Assembly: GCF_029952445.1 (NCBI RefSeq)
Contig: NZ_JAQPPK010000008.1
Location: 1-64,000 of the forward strand
DNA from: Paenarthrobacter nitroguajacolicus
GTDB taxonomy: Bacteria; Actinomycetota; Actinomycetes; Actinomycetales; Micrococcaceae
Reading direction: 5' to 3'
DNA length: 64,000 nt
How positions within the stretch are numbered: the first letter of the stretch is position 1; every line of letters begins with the position of its first letter. Positions 43,180 through 53,328 of the stretch are shown in pieces. A program made the translations under genes and the position numbers. The notes under the pieces are model-generated. The model worked only from the letters and a program-made list of their open reading frames with translations. It was not told the DNA's origin and did not search any database.

Positions 43180-44616
43180 TCAGGCCGTCTCGTCCACCAG
43201 CTCTGCCCGGCGCAGGCCACCACCGCGGACCCACAACTTGTAAGCCACGAACAGCAAAACCAGCCAGGTTCCACCCACGTACAACGCAACCCGCGTGTCC
43301 TCGAAGACGCCGAGGATCACGATCACCATCGCCATGAACGCCATGGTGAGGATGGACGCCGTCGGCCACAGCGGCGAACCGAACTCCGACGCCGGAAGGC
43401 CCTTGAGCTTGATCTCCCGCTTCATAGCAACGTGCGAAGCCAGGATCATCACCCAGACCCACACGGTGGCGAACGTGGCGATGGAGGCAATGAGTACGAA
43501 CACGTCCTCGGGGATCACGGCGTTCAGTACGACGCCCACCAGCAGGATGCAGCCCATCATCACCACGGTCATCCACGGAACGCCATGACGGGACACCTTG
43601 CCGAAGCTCTTGGGCGCGTGCCCCTGCTGGGCCAGCCCGAACAGGATGCGCCCGGCCCCGAAGATGTCGCTGTTGATTGCGGAAAGGGCTGCCGTGATCA
43701 CCACGGCATTGAGAATGTGTGGCGCAGCGGGAATCCCCAAGCCATCAAAGATCTGCACAAACGGGCTGCCGCTGCTGCCGATCTCGTTCCACGGGAAGAT
43801 GCTCATCAGAACGCCCAGGGTCAGTACATAGAACAGCAGCACCCGAACCGGCACGGTATTAACGGCCTGAGGAATGACCTTCTTGGGATCCGCGGCTTCA
43901 CCTGCGGTGATACCGATCGTCTCGATCCCACCGAAGGCAAACATCACGACGGCGAACGAGGCCAGGAGCCCCTCGAAACCGTTCGGGAACAATCCGCCAT
44001 GGTTCACGAGGTTCCCGAGTCCCGGTGCCACGCCACCGCCGTCGCCCGTTTGGAAGCCGAACACGACGATCGCTGCGCCGCCGACAATCATGGCGATAAT
44101 CGCCACCACCTTGATCAGCGAGAACCAGAACTCGAGTTCACCGAACACCTTCACGCTGAGCAGGTTCATTGCGCCCAGGAACAGGATGATCGCGAGCACC
44201 CAAATCCATCGGTCCACCTGCGGGAACCAGAAGCCCATATAGATACTGAACGCTGTGACGTCGGCGATCGCCACGATTGCCATCTCGAACACGTACGTCC
44301 ACCCGGTCACGAAGCCTGCGAACGGGCCCAGATACTTGCTCGCATACTGGCCGAAGGAGCCGGACACGGGGTGTCGTACGGCCATTTCGCCGAGTGCGCG
44401 CATCACCATGAAGACAGCGGCGCCGCCGATGATGTAGGCCAGGAGAACGGCTGGGCCGGCCTTTTGGATGGCCGACGCGGAGCCGTAGAAGAGGCCCGTG
44501 CCGATCGCCGATCCGAGTGCCATGAAGCGGATGTGTCGGACGTTGAGGCCTCGGCTGAGCGCCGTCCCTGCGGCTTGGAGGACAGAGCTCTCCTCAGCCA
44601 GCTTGGTTTGTTGCAT
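43180..44616 (-). CDS. APC-family amino acid permease
   Basis: 478 aa with about twelve membrane helices. [38 protein letters not shown] is the N-terminal signature of the AnsP/ProY/histidine permease group, seen here in consecutive segments, and [16 protein letters not shown] is a conserved helix-6 region. It imports an amino acid with protons. Its place near the hut genes makes histidine a fair guess, but no HutR box was found upstream. ATG 44616 is chosen because GAAGG lies 7-8 bases upstream. Confidence 0.88.
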   Translation of the reverse strand: MQQTKLAEESSVLQAAGTALSRGLNVRHIRFMALGSAIGTGLFYGSASAIQKAGPAVLLAYIIGGAAVFMVMRALGEMAVRHPVSGSFGQYASKYLGPFAGFVTGWTYVFEMAIVAIADVTAFSIYMGFWFPQVDRWIWVLAIILFLGAMNLLSVKVFGELEFWFSLIKVVAIIAMIVGGAAIVVFGFQTGDGGGVAPGLGNLVNHGGLFPNGFEGLLASFAVVMFAFGGIETIGITAGEAADPKKVIPQAVNTVPVRVLLFYVLTLGVLMSIFPWNEIGSSGSPFVQIFDGLGIPAAPHILNAVVITAALSAINSDIFGAGRILFGLAQQGHAPKSFGKVSRHGVPWMTVVMMGCILLVGVVLNAVIPEDVFVLIASIATFATVWVWVMILASHVAMKREIKLKGLPASEFGSPLWPTASILTMAFMAMVIVILGVFEDTRVALYVGGTWLVLLFVAYKLWVRGGGLRRAELVDETA

Positions 44617-44700
44617 GGTAAAACCTTCTCGTCTTTGGGAGGGGATCGCTATCCAGCAGATCACTTTTGGCGGCCTTGTGATCGGACTCACGGAGGTTTG

Positions 44701-44720
44701 GTGTCTTTGATCGCAGACAC
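44701..44720. promoter_or_regulatory. Interrupted inverted repeat upstream of the amino acid permease
   Basis: GTGTCT (44701-44706) and AGACAC (44715-44720) face each other across 8 bases in the 259-base divergent spacer, 85 bases upstream of the permease start. It is a candidate operator; the regulator is unknown. Confidence 0.35.
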
Positions 44721-44875
44721 TCTGCGCGGTGGCTGTTTGATGGTGGTAAAAGTCATAGTTCCCGGTCGGATAGGATGGCCGCGGACAGCTCTTCAACACG
44801 GTCAGGCATCCCTCGCATCACGCGTCGCCCCCATGTGAACTCTGTGCTGACTCGCATCTGTTACTTGGGGGACTC

Positions 44876-46900
44876 ATGATTTCCGTAATCCGCGCTACCC
44901 GACGCCGTTGGGCCGCTGCCGTTGTTGCCGTGGTGGTCGGCGCTTCACTTCTCTTTGCCGCTCCTGCACAGGCTTACGACGTGCCGAATTTCGAGGTCCC
45001 GAACGCGTCCCAGGCTCCTGTGCCGTTCGTGGAGCGGGTGAGTGACGCCGCTGGTGTCGTTGAACTGTGGAAGACCGGCGGGCCTGCGACCCGCACCGCC
45101 GCTGCTGCCGCCCTGGTGGGTGGCGCTGACGCCGTCCAGGCCTTTCTCGACGGCGGACAGGATGTTGCGCTGGCCGCGGACCGGAAGCAGTTGGTCACCG
45201 AGCTGACGACGCGGGGTAGTGAGCACGTAAGATCGTCGGCCGCTAAAGTCCTGGCGTCGAACAACCCCGCGCTGATTAATGAATTCCTCGCTGTCGGGTG
45301 GGGCCAGACGTGGCGCGGTGATCTCAGGACGGCTGCGACCTACTTCCTCGATTACGGCAATGTTCACGTCGCACGGGCTGCTTCCGAGAGCCTGGACAAC
45401 GGCGACGCTGCCGTGGAGAAATTTGTGCTTGAAGGCTGGCGTGCCAAGGTCTTCATGACAGACCGCCAGGCGGCTTACGCGGTGCTTGCTTCGTCGAATG
45501 CCGCGGTTTCTGCTGCTGCGGAGGCAGCACTTAACACCGGTGATGGAGCTGTCGTTGCTGACTTCCTCCGATACGGCCAGTTTGTTGTCGCCGACCATGA
45601 CGCAGAGTCGTCTGCCGTTTCGGCGGTGCTGCAGCAGGTCAAAACAGACATCGCATCCAACCCTGCCGGTGCGGCCGGCGTCGCTGACCGAGCCAATACG
45701 GCCGTCGAGAAGGCGCGAAACACCGCAGCCTCCGCGAGGACTGCGGACGAAACGCGGCTGCTTGCCGATTGGAAGTTCCTCAGCGCGCAGGCCAAGCCAA
45801 GAGGGGCCGCAGACAACGCACAGCTTGCCAGCGAAAAGCCGCTCAGGAAAGCATTTGCCGCAGCGGCTCAAGAACTACCGGTGCTTCTGGCGACCCTGAC
45901 TGCTGTGGATGCTGACCTTGAAGCGCTGATCGTCCAGGCCCGCCAAGCTACCCTTGACCTATCCCTGGTGGGGACGCCTGAAGTTCGGAAGGCCGCAGAG
46001 ACTGCACTGGCCGGCGGTGATGACGCAATCAAGTCCTTCATCGCTGTCGGTAACGATGCCGCGTTCGAACTGGACGGCCCTGCTGAACTTGAAGACAGGC
46101 AGCGAGTTGCCCAACTCCAGGCCACGGGTGGCGAGTATGTTTTCAAGGCTGCGTCGGAGGCCGGTAAGTCCACCAGCCACGCGATTATCCGCTACTTCCT
46201 TGAGTATGGACATGCTGTTGCGCAGGAGCTCGACAACCAGATTTTGGCCTTCCGCAGCATCGACCAGGGCGGATTGGAAGTCCGGGCTGCGGCCAATGTG
46301 GGGCTCGATGGGAGTCGCGCAGATCTTCAGACGTTCGCTACGGTCGGAAAGGCCGCAGCGGCAGGCCGGGACCAGGCAACTGCCACCCATGTGGCCTCCA
46401 TCGACGCCATGATCACCGAGCTCGCCGGGTTGGCGAATCAGGCAACGGTCGACGCCGGCAAGGCGGCTGACGCTGCGAAGGCGGCCGAAGCGGCACGCCA
46501 GGCCGAAGCAGCCGCCGAGGCCGCTCGCCAAGCCGCCGCTGGTGGGCAGGTTGCTGCTGGCAGCGCCAATGCTTCCCAGGAATCCGCAACCGGAGCAGCC
46601 CCGATCGTCATTCCCTGGCCGCGCGAGTACACGCCCGCCGTCGGACTGGCTGAAACCGGAGCCGCAGAGAAGTCCGCCGCGACCCCGTCGGCCGCGCCCA
46701 GCATTTCGGTACCGCCGGCCGCGTCAGCGGCGAAGGGCTCCACATCAGTTGACTCCCAATCGCAGGAAGCGGCGGCCCCGTTGGCAACCTCCGCGACTGG
46801 CATGAGCGCTTGGACCATCGGGCTCATCGTGGCATTGGTCCTGGCAGCGGCCGGAGCCATCACGTTCCTGCTTCGCCGGAAGGGTGCTGCCTCGGCGTAG
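44876..46900 (+). CDS. Exported ALF-repeat protein with C-terminal membrane anchor
   Basis: 674 aa. Signal peptide at residues 1-33 (RRRWAAAVVAVVVGASLLF, cleavage near AQA). About seven ALF-type helical repeats follow in two blocks, roughly 55-225 and 350-490, each with the pattern of a hydrophobic FL..G, then an Asp-Arg region and an Ala-rich helix. Between and after them are coiled-coil-like Ala/Lys stretches, then a Pro/Ser/Ala-rich linker, one transmembrane helix near 645-665 and an RRK tail. ALF repeats are of unknown function and occur on actinobacterial surfaces. No sortase motif is seen. Ribosome-binding site GGGGGA. Confidence 0.8.
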   Translation: MISVIRATRRRWAAAVVAVVVGASLLFAAPAQAYDVPNFEVPNASQAPVPFVERVSDAAGVVELWKTGGPATRTAAAAALVGGADAVQAFLDGGQDVALAADRKQLVTELTTRGSEHVRSSAAKVLASNNPALINEFLAVGWGQTWRGDLRTAATYFLDYGNVHVARAASESLDNGDAAVEKFVLEGWRAKVFMTDRQAAYAVLASSNAAVSAAAEAALNTGDGAVVADFLRYGQFVVADHDAESSAVSAVLQQVKTDIASNPAGAAGVADRANTAVEKARNTAASARTADETRLLADWKFLSAQAKPRGAADNAQLASEKPLRKAFAAAAQELPVLLATLTAVDADLEALIVQARQATLDLSLVGTPEVRKAAETALAGGDDAIKSFIAVGNDAAFELDGPAELEDRQRVAQLQATGGEYVFKAASEAGKSTSHAIIRYFLEYGHAVAQELDNQILAFRSIDQGGLEVRAAANVGLDGSRADLQTFATVGKAAAAGRDQATATHVASIDAMITELAGLANQATVDAGKAADAAKAAEAARQAEAAAEAARQAAAGGQVAAGSANASQESATGAAPIVIPWPREYTPAVGLAETGAAEKSAATPSAAPSISVPPAASAAKGSTSVDSQSQEAAAPLATSATGMSAWTIGLIVALVLAAAGAITFLLRRKGAASA

Positions 46901-46970
46901 GGCAGCGCGGCCGGTCCGGCAGCATGCTCAACAGAGATTTTCTTCTTTTGCACGGTTTGGGGGTCGATGC

Positions 46971-48209
46971 ATGCGGTTCAGCGCGGGCGTAACTGTGACT
47001 ATCGCCGGAGGCATATTGTTGGCTGGTGCTTGCCCAGCCATGGCGTCCGCGGATGTCGTTGATGTTGGGGGAGTGCCTCTCAGCGTCGTCATCGATGCCG
47101 AGGGCACCGCTTATATCGGCAACTATCTGCCTGGCGGTGGGGTGAGCGTCCTTCCCTCAGGAGCGAGCAAACCGTCCAAGACACTCATGACTGGTGTCTC
47201 CCCGGCGGGAATGGCTCTCTCGGGAGATGGCACCTTGTTTGTGGAGGGCTGGGACTTCGACCAGCAGCAGGAAAAACTCGTCGTGCTTCCAAAGGGTTCC
47301 TCTGAGGTAGCCCGAACGATTCCCCTCGGTCCGGGCGCACATCTCATCGCTGCGGCGCCCGACGGGACTGTCTTTGTTCCCAACCCACTCCTGGGCACAG
47401 TCTCGGTCATTCCGCCGGGAGCCGGCGCACCGGACCGCGAGGTCGCCGTCGGCGGCAATCCCAAGGAAATAGCTGTAACCCAGGACGGCACCGCCTACGT
47501 GACCAACCAGAACGACGGCACCGTCTCGGTCATCGCCCCGGGTGCGGGTACGGTTTCACGCACCATTGATGTAAGGAAGGCGCCTGACAGGTCCGGTGAT
47601 CCGCACGGAATTGCCGTGGGCCCGGATGGCGCGGTCTACGTCACCAATATCACGTCAAACGACGTCGCGGTGATCAAGCCGGGCGACTCGGCCGTCTCGT
47701 ACCGCGTGCCGGTTCCTGGCGGACCAAAGGAGATCGCCGTCGGCCCGGATGGCACCGCTTATGTCCTCTACCAGGCCAACGGACTGTCGGTCATCGCGCC
47801 GGGCGAAACAAACGTCCGTCACGGCCAGCCGACGCTCCAGGCCCCCGGACATCTCGCCGTCGCTCCCAATGGGTCCGTCCTGGTGACCAACACCGCTGAT
47901 AAATCCGTATCGGTCTTTCCGGCCGAGGACTTAAGCATCCCCCCGCTGTCAGCCGTCAACGCACCGGCCAGCCCGACTGAGATCCCGGAAGCAAGCCCCG
48001 CGACTCAGACCAGCCCAGACAATGCGGATTCCGGCTTCCTGTCAGGCCTCCCGGTCATTGTCGGCGCAGTTGTGGTGGCCATCCTGAGCGGGGCCGCCGC
48101 GCTGATTTTGGCCGCCAGAAGGCGCAAACGCTCGGAGGCGGCCGCAACCCCAAATCCGGCAGAGGATCACGAAAGACTTGAAGTCCTCTCAAATCACAGG
48201 CCTGGCTGA
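46971..48209 (+). CDS. Exported beta-propeller protein with C-terminal membrane anchor
   Basis: 412 aa. Signal peptide at residues 1-25, then about seven YncE/NHL-like blades, each with a variant of APDGTVFVxN...VSVI (for example VTQDGTAYVTNQNDGTVSVI), then a Pro/Ser linker, one transmembrane helix near 360-385 and the basic tail ARRRKR. It resembles the ALF-repeat gene 70 bases upstream in overall plan, so the two probably form one envelope unit. ATG 46971 is supported by GGGGG a few bases before. The binding partner is unknown. Confidence 0.78.
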   Translation: MRFSAGVTVTIAGGILLAGACPAMASADVVDVGGVPLSVVIDAEGTAYIGNYLPGGGVSVLPSGASKPSKTLMTGVSPAGMALSGDGTLFVEGWDFDQQQEKLVVLPKGSSEVARTIPLGPGAHLIAAAPDGTVFVPNPLLGTVSVIPPGAGAPDREVAVGGNPKEIAVTQDGTAYVTNQNDGTVSVIAPGAGTVSRTIDVRKAPDRSGDPHGIAVGPDGAVYVTNITSNDVAVIKPGDSAVSYRVPVPGGPKEIAVGPDGTAYVLYQANGLSVIAPGETNVRHGQPTLQAPGHLAVAPNGSVLVTNTADKSVSVFPAEDLSIPPLSAVNAPASPTEIPEASPATQTSPDNADSGFLSGLPVIVGAVVVAILSGAAALILAARRRKRSEAAATPNPAEDHERLEVLSNHRPG

Positions 48210-48241
48210 GCGCAGACCGCCACTCCTTGCTGCAGCAGCCG

Positions 48242-48255
48242 TACGGGATCCCAGA
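48242..48255. promoter_or_regulatory. IclR/HutR-like box 1 upstream of iclR-family gene
   Basis: TACGGGATCCCAGA. The right half ATCCCAGA resembles the HutR box reported in Corynebacterium resistens (TCTGWWATWCCAGA, from memory). The site is repeated 68 bases downstream in the extended form GTACGGGATMCCRGACAC. Confidence 0.5.
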
Positions 48256-48309
48256 CACAGATCACTGCTTGGCTACTGGTCATTGGCCTCCATACGGTGC
48301 ACGCTTGAG

Positions 48310-48323
48310 TACGGGATACCGGA
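48310..48323. promoter_or_regulatory. IclR/HutR-like box 2 upstream of iclR-family gene
   Basis: TACGGGATACCGGA, second copy of the repeated element, 46 bases before the IclR start. It overlaps CCGGAC-acgaa-GTCCGG (48319-48335), a small inverted repeat. Probably used for autoregulation. Confidence 0.55.
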
Positions 48324-48368
48324 CACGAAGTCCGGCAGGCCCTCAAGACCCCACAGCAGCGAGGAACC

Positions 48369-49178
48369 ATGACCACCACGCCAACAGCGCCCGGCAAAGC
48401 CACGTCCAAAGTCCCGGCTGCCGAAAATACCTTGCGCATCCTGAAGCTGTTGGCATCGCGCCGTGGGCCCATGGCGGCCTCGAACATTGCGACGGCGCTT
48501 GGCCTGCCCCGATCCAGCGTCTACCACCTGCTTGGCGTGATGGAAGCGAACGGCTTCGTCCTGCATCTGCACGAGGAGCAGCGCTACGGCTTGGGCATCA
48601 GCGCGTTCGAACTCAGCTCCGCGTACTCCCGCCAGGAACCGCTGTCCAGGCTCGGCCGCCCCATGCTGGCCTCGCTCGTCGATGTGATCGGCGAGAGCGC
48701 GCACTTGGCCGTGCTCCACGGCAGGGACGTTCTCTACATCGTGGAGGAACGCGCCAAGAACCGCCCAAGCCTGGTGACCGACGTCGGCGTCCGCCTTCCC
48801 AGCCACCTCACCGCCAGCGGCCGCGCCATCCTCGCAGCCCTGCCCAAGTCGCAGGTCCGCGCGCTGTACCCCAACGCTGCCGCCTTCACCTCACGCAACG
48901 AGGTCGAATTTCCCATCATGAAGTACTCGGCACTGTCGTCCCATCTCGATCAGGTGCGGCAGCGCGGCTACGCCACCGAAAACGGCGAAATCACACCGGG
49001 ATTCGGCTCCATCGCCGTGCCCGTGACGGACCACGTTGGATGGCCGACGGCGGCCGTCGCCGTTACGTTCCTGGAGGACAAAGTGCCTGCTGAGCAATGG
49101 CCGGTACTGGCCGCGCGCATCAGGAAGGCTGCCGACGAACTTTCCGTGCGGATCCACGGACGTCCGACGGCGGGCTGA
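48369..49178 (+). CDS. IclR family regulator, probable histidine-utilisation regulator (HutR-like)
   Basis: 269 aa. N-terminal winged helix (LRILKLLASRRGPMAASNIA, then LGLPRSSVYHLLGVMEANGF) and a C-terminal IclR effector domain with SASG-type ligand loop (LTASGRAILAAL) and GSIAVPV. GAGGAA is 3 bases before the region of ATG 48369. The gene lies 0.6 kb from hutU, and matching boxes precede its own promoter, hutU and hutG, so control of histidine breakdown is the best guess, as for HutR of Corynebacterium resistens. Confidence 0.85.
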   Translation: MTTTPTAPGKATSKVPAAENTLRILKLLASRRGPMAASNIATALGLPRSSVYHLLGVMEANGFVLHLHEEQRYGLGISAFELSSAYSRQEPLSRLGRPMLASLVDVIGESAHLAVLHGRDVLYIVEERAKNRPSLVTDVGVRLPSHLTASGRAILAALPKSQVRALYPNAAAFTSRNEVEFPIMKYSALSSHLDQVRQRGYATENGEITPGFGSIAVPVTDHVGWPTAAVAVTFLEDKVPAEQWPVLAARIRKAADELSVRIHGRPTAG

Positions 49179-49184
49179 CGCACC

Positions 49185-49640
49185 TCAGGCGCGCCCGCTA
49201 CCGGCTTCCCCTCCGGGCGAGTCACGTTCGACCATGCTGCGGAATGTTTCCAGCTCGCCCCGGAAACTGCCCCGGTAGGAGCCCATGGCAAAGAGCCGGC
49301 CGACCACCGTGGCCACCAAACCTCTTGTCTCGAACACTTGCTGGATCCTCGTTCCACCATCCTCGGGTGTAAAGGTGACGTCCGATTCGCCCTTGAGGAT
49401 CGCGTTGCCGAACCGCGTGCGGAGGTGGCGGGGGCGCTCCGCCGAAATGACTTCGGTGGGGCTCGCCATTCGGCCAAACCACACTGTGTAGCTGCTTCCA
49501 GCTTGGCCCGTGGAACCGACTAGATCAGTCACCCGCGTGACGCCGCCGATCCATTCAGTGAACCGGTCGGGATCCGTCCAAGCGTCGAAAACCCGCTCGG
49601 GCGCGGCTGCGACCAACGTGGACACTCGATACGTTGCCAT
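49185..49640 (-). CDS. SRPBCC family protein
   Basis: 151 aa. [28 protein letters not shown] at the start and the closing region near [27 protein letters not shown] match the START/Bet v 1-like SRPBCC fold, which binds hydrophobic ligands. Such proteins have varied roles, so nothing specific can be said. It is convergent with the IclR gene with 6 bases between. Confidence 0.8.
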   Translation of the reverse strand: MATYRVSTLVAAAPERVFDAWTDPDRFTEWIGGVTRVTDLVGSTGQAGSSYTVWFGRMASPTEVISAERPRHLRTRFGNAILKGESDVTFTPEDGGTRIQQVFETRGLVATVVGRLFAMGSYRGSFRGELETFRSMVERDSPGGEAGSGRA

Positions 49641-49688
49641 GGGTCCAGCATGCTCGCATTACAGCGCGAAAGCGAGAGTTGGCGCATG

Positions 49689-49702
49689 TCTGTAATTCCG
49701 GA
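49689..49702. promoter_or_regulatory. HutR-like box upstream of hutU
   Basis: TCTGTAATTCCGGA, 100 bases upstream of hutU, differs by one base from the HutR motif TCTGWWATWCCAGA recalled from Corynebacterium resistens, and by two bases (both A/T swaps at degenerate positions) from the box upstream of hutG. Confidence 0.65.
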
Positions 49703-49802
49703 CAGTAGCCATCAAAAAGGCATTCCAGCCGCTTGGATAAGGGGCTTTAGTAGATGCAGAAGATCTTTCCACCACACACTTTCCAAAGACGAAGGAGCCA
49801 CC

Positions 49803-51527
49803 ATGGCACCCGCCGATTTCACTACAGGAGCCCGTCCGGTCAAGGCTGCCCGGGGTACTGAGCTTTCTGCCAAGTCGTGGCAGACTGAAGCGCCGTTGCG
49901 TATGTTGATGAACAATTTGGATCCGGAGGTTGCCGAGCGTCCGGACGACCTGGTGGTTTATGGCGGTACGGGTCGTGCTGCGCGGTCGTGGGCTGCGTTT
50001 GATGCGATCACGAAGACGTTGGAAACCATGGAGAAGGACGAGACTCTTTTGGTCCAGTCCGGCAAGCCGGTGGGTGTGTTCCGCACGAACGAGTGGGCAC
50101 CGCGGGTGTTGTTGGCGAACTCGAACCTGGTGGGGGATTGGGCGACGTGGCCTGAGTTCCGTCGGCTCGAGGCTGAGGGTTTGATGATGTATGGGCAGAT
50201 GACTGCTGGGTCGTGGATTTACATCGGCACCCAGGGGATTCTGCAGGGCACGTATGAGACGTTCGCCGCGGTGGGGAACAAGCTCGCCGCGGAGGGCCGG
50301 ATCACCGCCGCGCCGGAGGGTTCGGCTGAGGGTCCGCTGGCCGGGACGTTGACGTTGACGGGTGGGTGTGGTGGCATGGGCGGTGCCCAGCCGCTGGCCG
50401 TGACGCTGAATGATGGTGCGTGCTTGATCGTGGACGTGGATGAGTCCCGTCTGCGCCGCCGTGTGGGTAAACGCTACCTTGATGAGGTCGAGACCGATCT
50501 GGATGCGGCGATCGCGAAGGTTCAGGCGGCGAAGGCTGAGCGTCGTGGCTGGTCGGTGGGGTATGTGGGCAACGCCGCGGAGGTCTTCCCGGAGCTGCTG
50601 GCCCGTCACAAGGCCGGGGAGATCACTTTTGATGTGGTCACGGACCAGACGTCCGCGCATGATCCGTTGTCGTACCTGCCGGAGGGCATCACGGTGGCTG
50701 AGTGGCACACCGAGGCCGAGGCCGACCCGGAAGGGTTCACGAAGAAGGCGCAGGCGTCGATGGCGCGGCATGTGCAGGCGATGGTGGAGTTCCAGGACGC
50801 CGGTGCTGAGGTGTTTGATTACGGTAACTCGATCCGTGATGAGGCCCGCAAGGGTGGGTATGACCGGGCGTTTGAGTTCCCGGGGTTCGTTCCGGCGTAT
50901 ATTCGTCCGTTGTTCTGCGAGGGTCTGGGCCCGTTCCGTTGGGTCGCGCTGTCGGGGGATCCGGAAGATATCCGTGTCACGGATGAGGCGATCAAGGAAC
51001 TCTTCCCGGAGAACAAGCACCTGCATAAGTGGATTGATGCCGCTGCTGAGCGGGTGGAGTTCGAGGGCCTGCCGGCGCGTATTTGCTGGCTTGGGTATGG
51101 TGAGCGGGCCAAGGCCGGGTTGTTGTTCAACCAGCTTGTTGCTGAGGGTAAGGTCAAGGCCCCGATCGTGATCGGTCGTGACCACCTGGACTCGGGTTCG
51201 GTTGCGTCCCCGTACCGTGAGACCGAGTCCATGAAGGACGGTTCGGACGCGGTGGCTGACTGGCCGTTGCTGAACGCCCTGACTGCCGCCTCGTCGGGTG
51301 CTACCTGGGTGTCGATCCATCACGGCGGCGGGGTGGGGATTGGCCGGTCCATCCACACCGGCCAGGTCTCCGTTGCTGACGGGACCGAGCTCGCGGGGCA
51401 GAAACTCGAGCGGCTCTTGACCAACGACCCCGGGATGGGTGTCATCCGCCACGCCGACGCCGGCTACGACCGCGCCATCGAAGTCGCCAACGAACGCGGC
51501 GTCCGCATCCCCATGAACGAGAAGTAG
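49803..51527 (+). CDS. hutU: Urocanate hydratase
   Basis: 574 aa, the normal size. [19 protein letters not shown] is the NAD-binding glycine-rich region and [20 protein letters not shown] contains the active-site Cys. It converts urocanate to imidazolone propionate, the second step of histidine breakdown. The start ATG 49803 has AAGGAG 6 bases upstream. hutH follows after 9 bases. Most of the gene uses G- and T-ending codons, unlike the C-ending style of hutH and of its own last 30 codons. Confidence 0.96.
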   Translation: MAPADFTTGARPVKAARGTELSAKSWQTEAPLRMLMNNLDPEVAERPDDLVVYGGTGRAARSWAAFDAITKTLETMEKDETLLVQSGKPVGVFRTNEWAPRVLLANSNLVGDWATWPEFRRLEAEGLMMYGQMTAGSWIYIGTQGILQGTYETFAAVGNKLAAEGRITAAPEGSAEGPLAGTLTLTGGCGGMGGAQPLAVTLNDGACLIVDVDESRLRRRVGKRYLDEVETDLDAAIAKVQAAKAERRGWSVGYVGNAAEVFPELLARHKAGEITFDVVTDQTSAHDPLSYLPEGITVAEWHTEAEADPEGFTKKAQASMARHVQAMVEFQDAGAEVFDYGNSIRDEARKGGYDRAFEFPGFVPAYIRPLFCEGLGPFRWVALSGDPEDIRVTDEAIKELFPENKHLHKWIDAAAERVEFEGLPARICWLGYGERAKAGLLFNQLVAEGKVKAPIVIGRDHLDSGSVASPYRETESMKDGSDAVADWPLLNALTAASSGATWVSIHHGGGVGIGRSIHTGQVSVADGTELAGQKLERLLTNDPGMGVIRHADAGYDRAIEVANERGVRIPMNEK

Positions 51528-51536
51528 GCAACACCA

Positions 51537-53129
51537 ATGACCATTACGTCCAACGAACAACTGACCGTTACCCTCGGTTCCAGCGGAGTGACACCGGAAG
51601 ACGTCGTCGCCGTCGCACGCCATGACGCCAAGGTGACCATCTCCCAGGACGCCCTGGATAACGTCGCCAAGGTCCGGGCACACATCGACAGCCTCGCCAC
51701 CAGCGACGTCCCCGCCTACGGTATTTCCACGGGCTTCGGTGCGCTGGCCAACCGCCACATCCCCAACGACCTCCGCACCCAGCTGCAGAAGTCGCTGATC
51801 CGCAGCCACGCAGCCGGCATGGGCCCGGCCGTGGAGCGCGAAGTGGTCCGCGGCATCATGTTCCTCCGCGCCAAGACCCTTGCCTCCGGTCGCACGGGAG
51901 TTCGTCCCGTGGTCCTGCAGACCATGGTTGACGTCCTCAACGCCGGCATCACTCCGTTGGTCCGCGAGTTCGGTTCGCTGGGTTGTTCCGGCGACCTCGC
52001 ACCGCTGTCCCACTGCGCCCTGGTGCTGATGGGTGAAGGCGAAGCAACGGGTCCCGACGGCGAGCTCTACGGCGTCCCCGGCAAGGCAACGGTCGCTGAG
52101 CTGCTCGCGCAGCACGGCATCGAGCCCGTCACGCTGGCCGAAAAGGAAGGCCTGGCGCTCGTCAACGGCACCGAAGGCATGCTCGGCATGTTGCTGATGG
52201 CCATCGCGGATATCCGCCTGTTGCTGGCGACGGCGGATGTCACCGCCGCGCTCAGCGTCGAGGCCCTGCTTGGTACCGACCAGGTGTTCCTGCCCGAGCT
52301 CCACGCGGCACTGCGTCCGCACCCGGGCCAGGCTGCCAGCGCTGACAACATGCTGCGGGTACTCTCCAATTCGCCGATCGTCGCCTCCCACCGGATCAAC
52401 GACACCAAGGTCCAGGACGCCTATTCGCTGCGTTGCGCGCCCCAGGTTGCAGGCGCTGTCCGCGACACCGTGGACCACGCCGCCTTGGTTGCTTCCCGCG
52501 AACTCGCCGCAGCCATCGACAACCCTGTGGTCCTGCCCGACGGCCGGGTCACGTCCAACGGCAACTTCCACGGCGCCCCCGTGGCCTACGTCCTGGACTT
52601 CCTGGCCATCGCCGTCGCGGATCTCAGCTCCATCGCGGAGCGACGCACGGACCGCATGCTGGATCCTGCCCGCTCGCACGGCCTTCCTGCGTTCCTCGCT
52701 GGTGACCCCGGCGTGGACTCGGGCCTCATGATCGCCCAGTACACGCAGGCCGGCCTGGTCTCGGACAACAAGCGCCTGGCCGTTCCGGCTTCGGTGGACT
52801 CCATCCCGAGCTCCGCCATGCAGGAGGACCACGTGTCCATGGGCTGGCACGCGGCCCGGAAGCTGCGCAAGGCCGTGGAGAACCTGCGGCGGGTGCTCGC
52901 CGTCGAGCTCGTCACCAGCGCGCGCGCCATCGACATGCGTACGCAGATGTCCGACGGCGAACTCACCCCGGGTCCTGCCGGCACGGCTGTGCTTGAGGTG
53001 CTTCGCGAAGTGGTCCAGGGGCCGGGCACCGACCGGTTCCTGTCGCCCGAACTCGAAGCGGCTGACCGTTTGGTTGGCTCCGGCGCGGTCCGTGCGGCCG
53101 CCGAATCCGCCGTCGGGATTTTGGCCTGA
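51537..53129 (+). CDS. hutH: Histidine ammonia-lyase
   Basis: 530 aa. The electrophilic MIO cofactor site reads GSLGCSGDLAPLSH: a Cys-Ser-Gly tripeptide where many enzymes have Ala-Ser-Gly, a variant I recall from Streptomyces enzymes. YGISTGFG and the NFHGAP segment are other active-site regions. It deaminates histidine to urocanate. It follows hutU by 9 bases in one operon and ends at a strong hairpin. Confidence 0.96.
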   Translation: MTITSNEQLTVTLGSSGVTPEDVVAVARHDAKVTISQDALDNVAKVRAHIDSLATSDVPAYGISTGFGALANRHIPNDLRTQLQKSLIRSHAAGMGPAVEREVVRGIMFLRAKTLASGRTGVRPVVLQTMVDVLNAGITPLVREFGSLGCSGDLAPLSHCALVLMGEGEATGPDGELYGVPGKATVAELLAQHGIEPVTLAEKEGLALVNGTEGMLGMLLMAIADIRLLLATADVTAALSVEALLGTDQVFLPELHAALRPHPGQAASADNMLRVLSNSPIVASHRINDTKVQDAYSLRCAPQVAGAVRDTVDHAALVASRELAAAIDNPVVLPDGRVTSNGNFHGAPVAYVLDFLAIAVADLSSIAERRTDRMLDPARSHGLPAFLAGDPGVDSGLMIAQYTQAGLVSDNKRLAVPASVDSIPSSAMQEDHVSMGWHAARKLRKAVENLRRVLAVELVTSARAIDMRTQMSDGELTPGPAGTAVLEVLREVVQGPGTDRFLSPELEAADRLVGSGAVRAAAESAVGILA

Positions 53130-53160
53130 CGTCGAATAAAACGCTCATTTGATGGGCTAA

Positions 53161-53211
53161 TTTGTCACGCCCCGGTCTTTGTTCGCAACGCAGGCACCGG
53201 GGCGTGGCAAA
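53161..53211 (+). terminator. Hairpin terminator after hutH
   Basis: TTTGTCACGCCCCGGT (53161-53176) pairs with ACCGGGGCGTGGCAAA (53196-53211), with one G-U pair and a 19-base loop, 32 bases after the hutH stop. No T run follows. Confidence 0.7.
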
Positions 53212-53328
53212 TGTAGTAGAACTTATGGTGTACGTCACGTCCACGCCGAAGATGTCGTGGGCTTGACGGTCAACCGTTCACACAACTCAATACACAACAG
53301 AGAACATCCACAAAGGGGTAGAAGTTCA

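Noticed and set aside
43150..44838. Open frame of 562 codons antisense to the amino acid permease
   Set aside because: Rich in His, Asp and Arg, no ribosome-binding site and no motif; the permease on the other strand is certain.
46638..46665. LAETG in the ALF-repeat protein as a sortase signal
   Set aside because: It lies about 80 residues before the C-terminus and is not directly followed by the membrane helix, so it does not match a sorting signal.
49659..52850. Open frame of 1063 codons antisense to hutU and hutH
   Set aside because: The opposite strand encodes two clear enzymes. Long antisense frames are common in high-GC DNA, and this one has low-complexity His/Gln/Arg-rich text without a domain.
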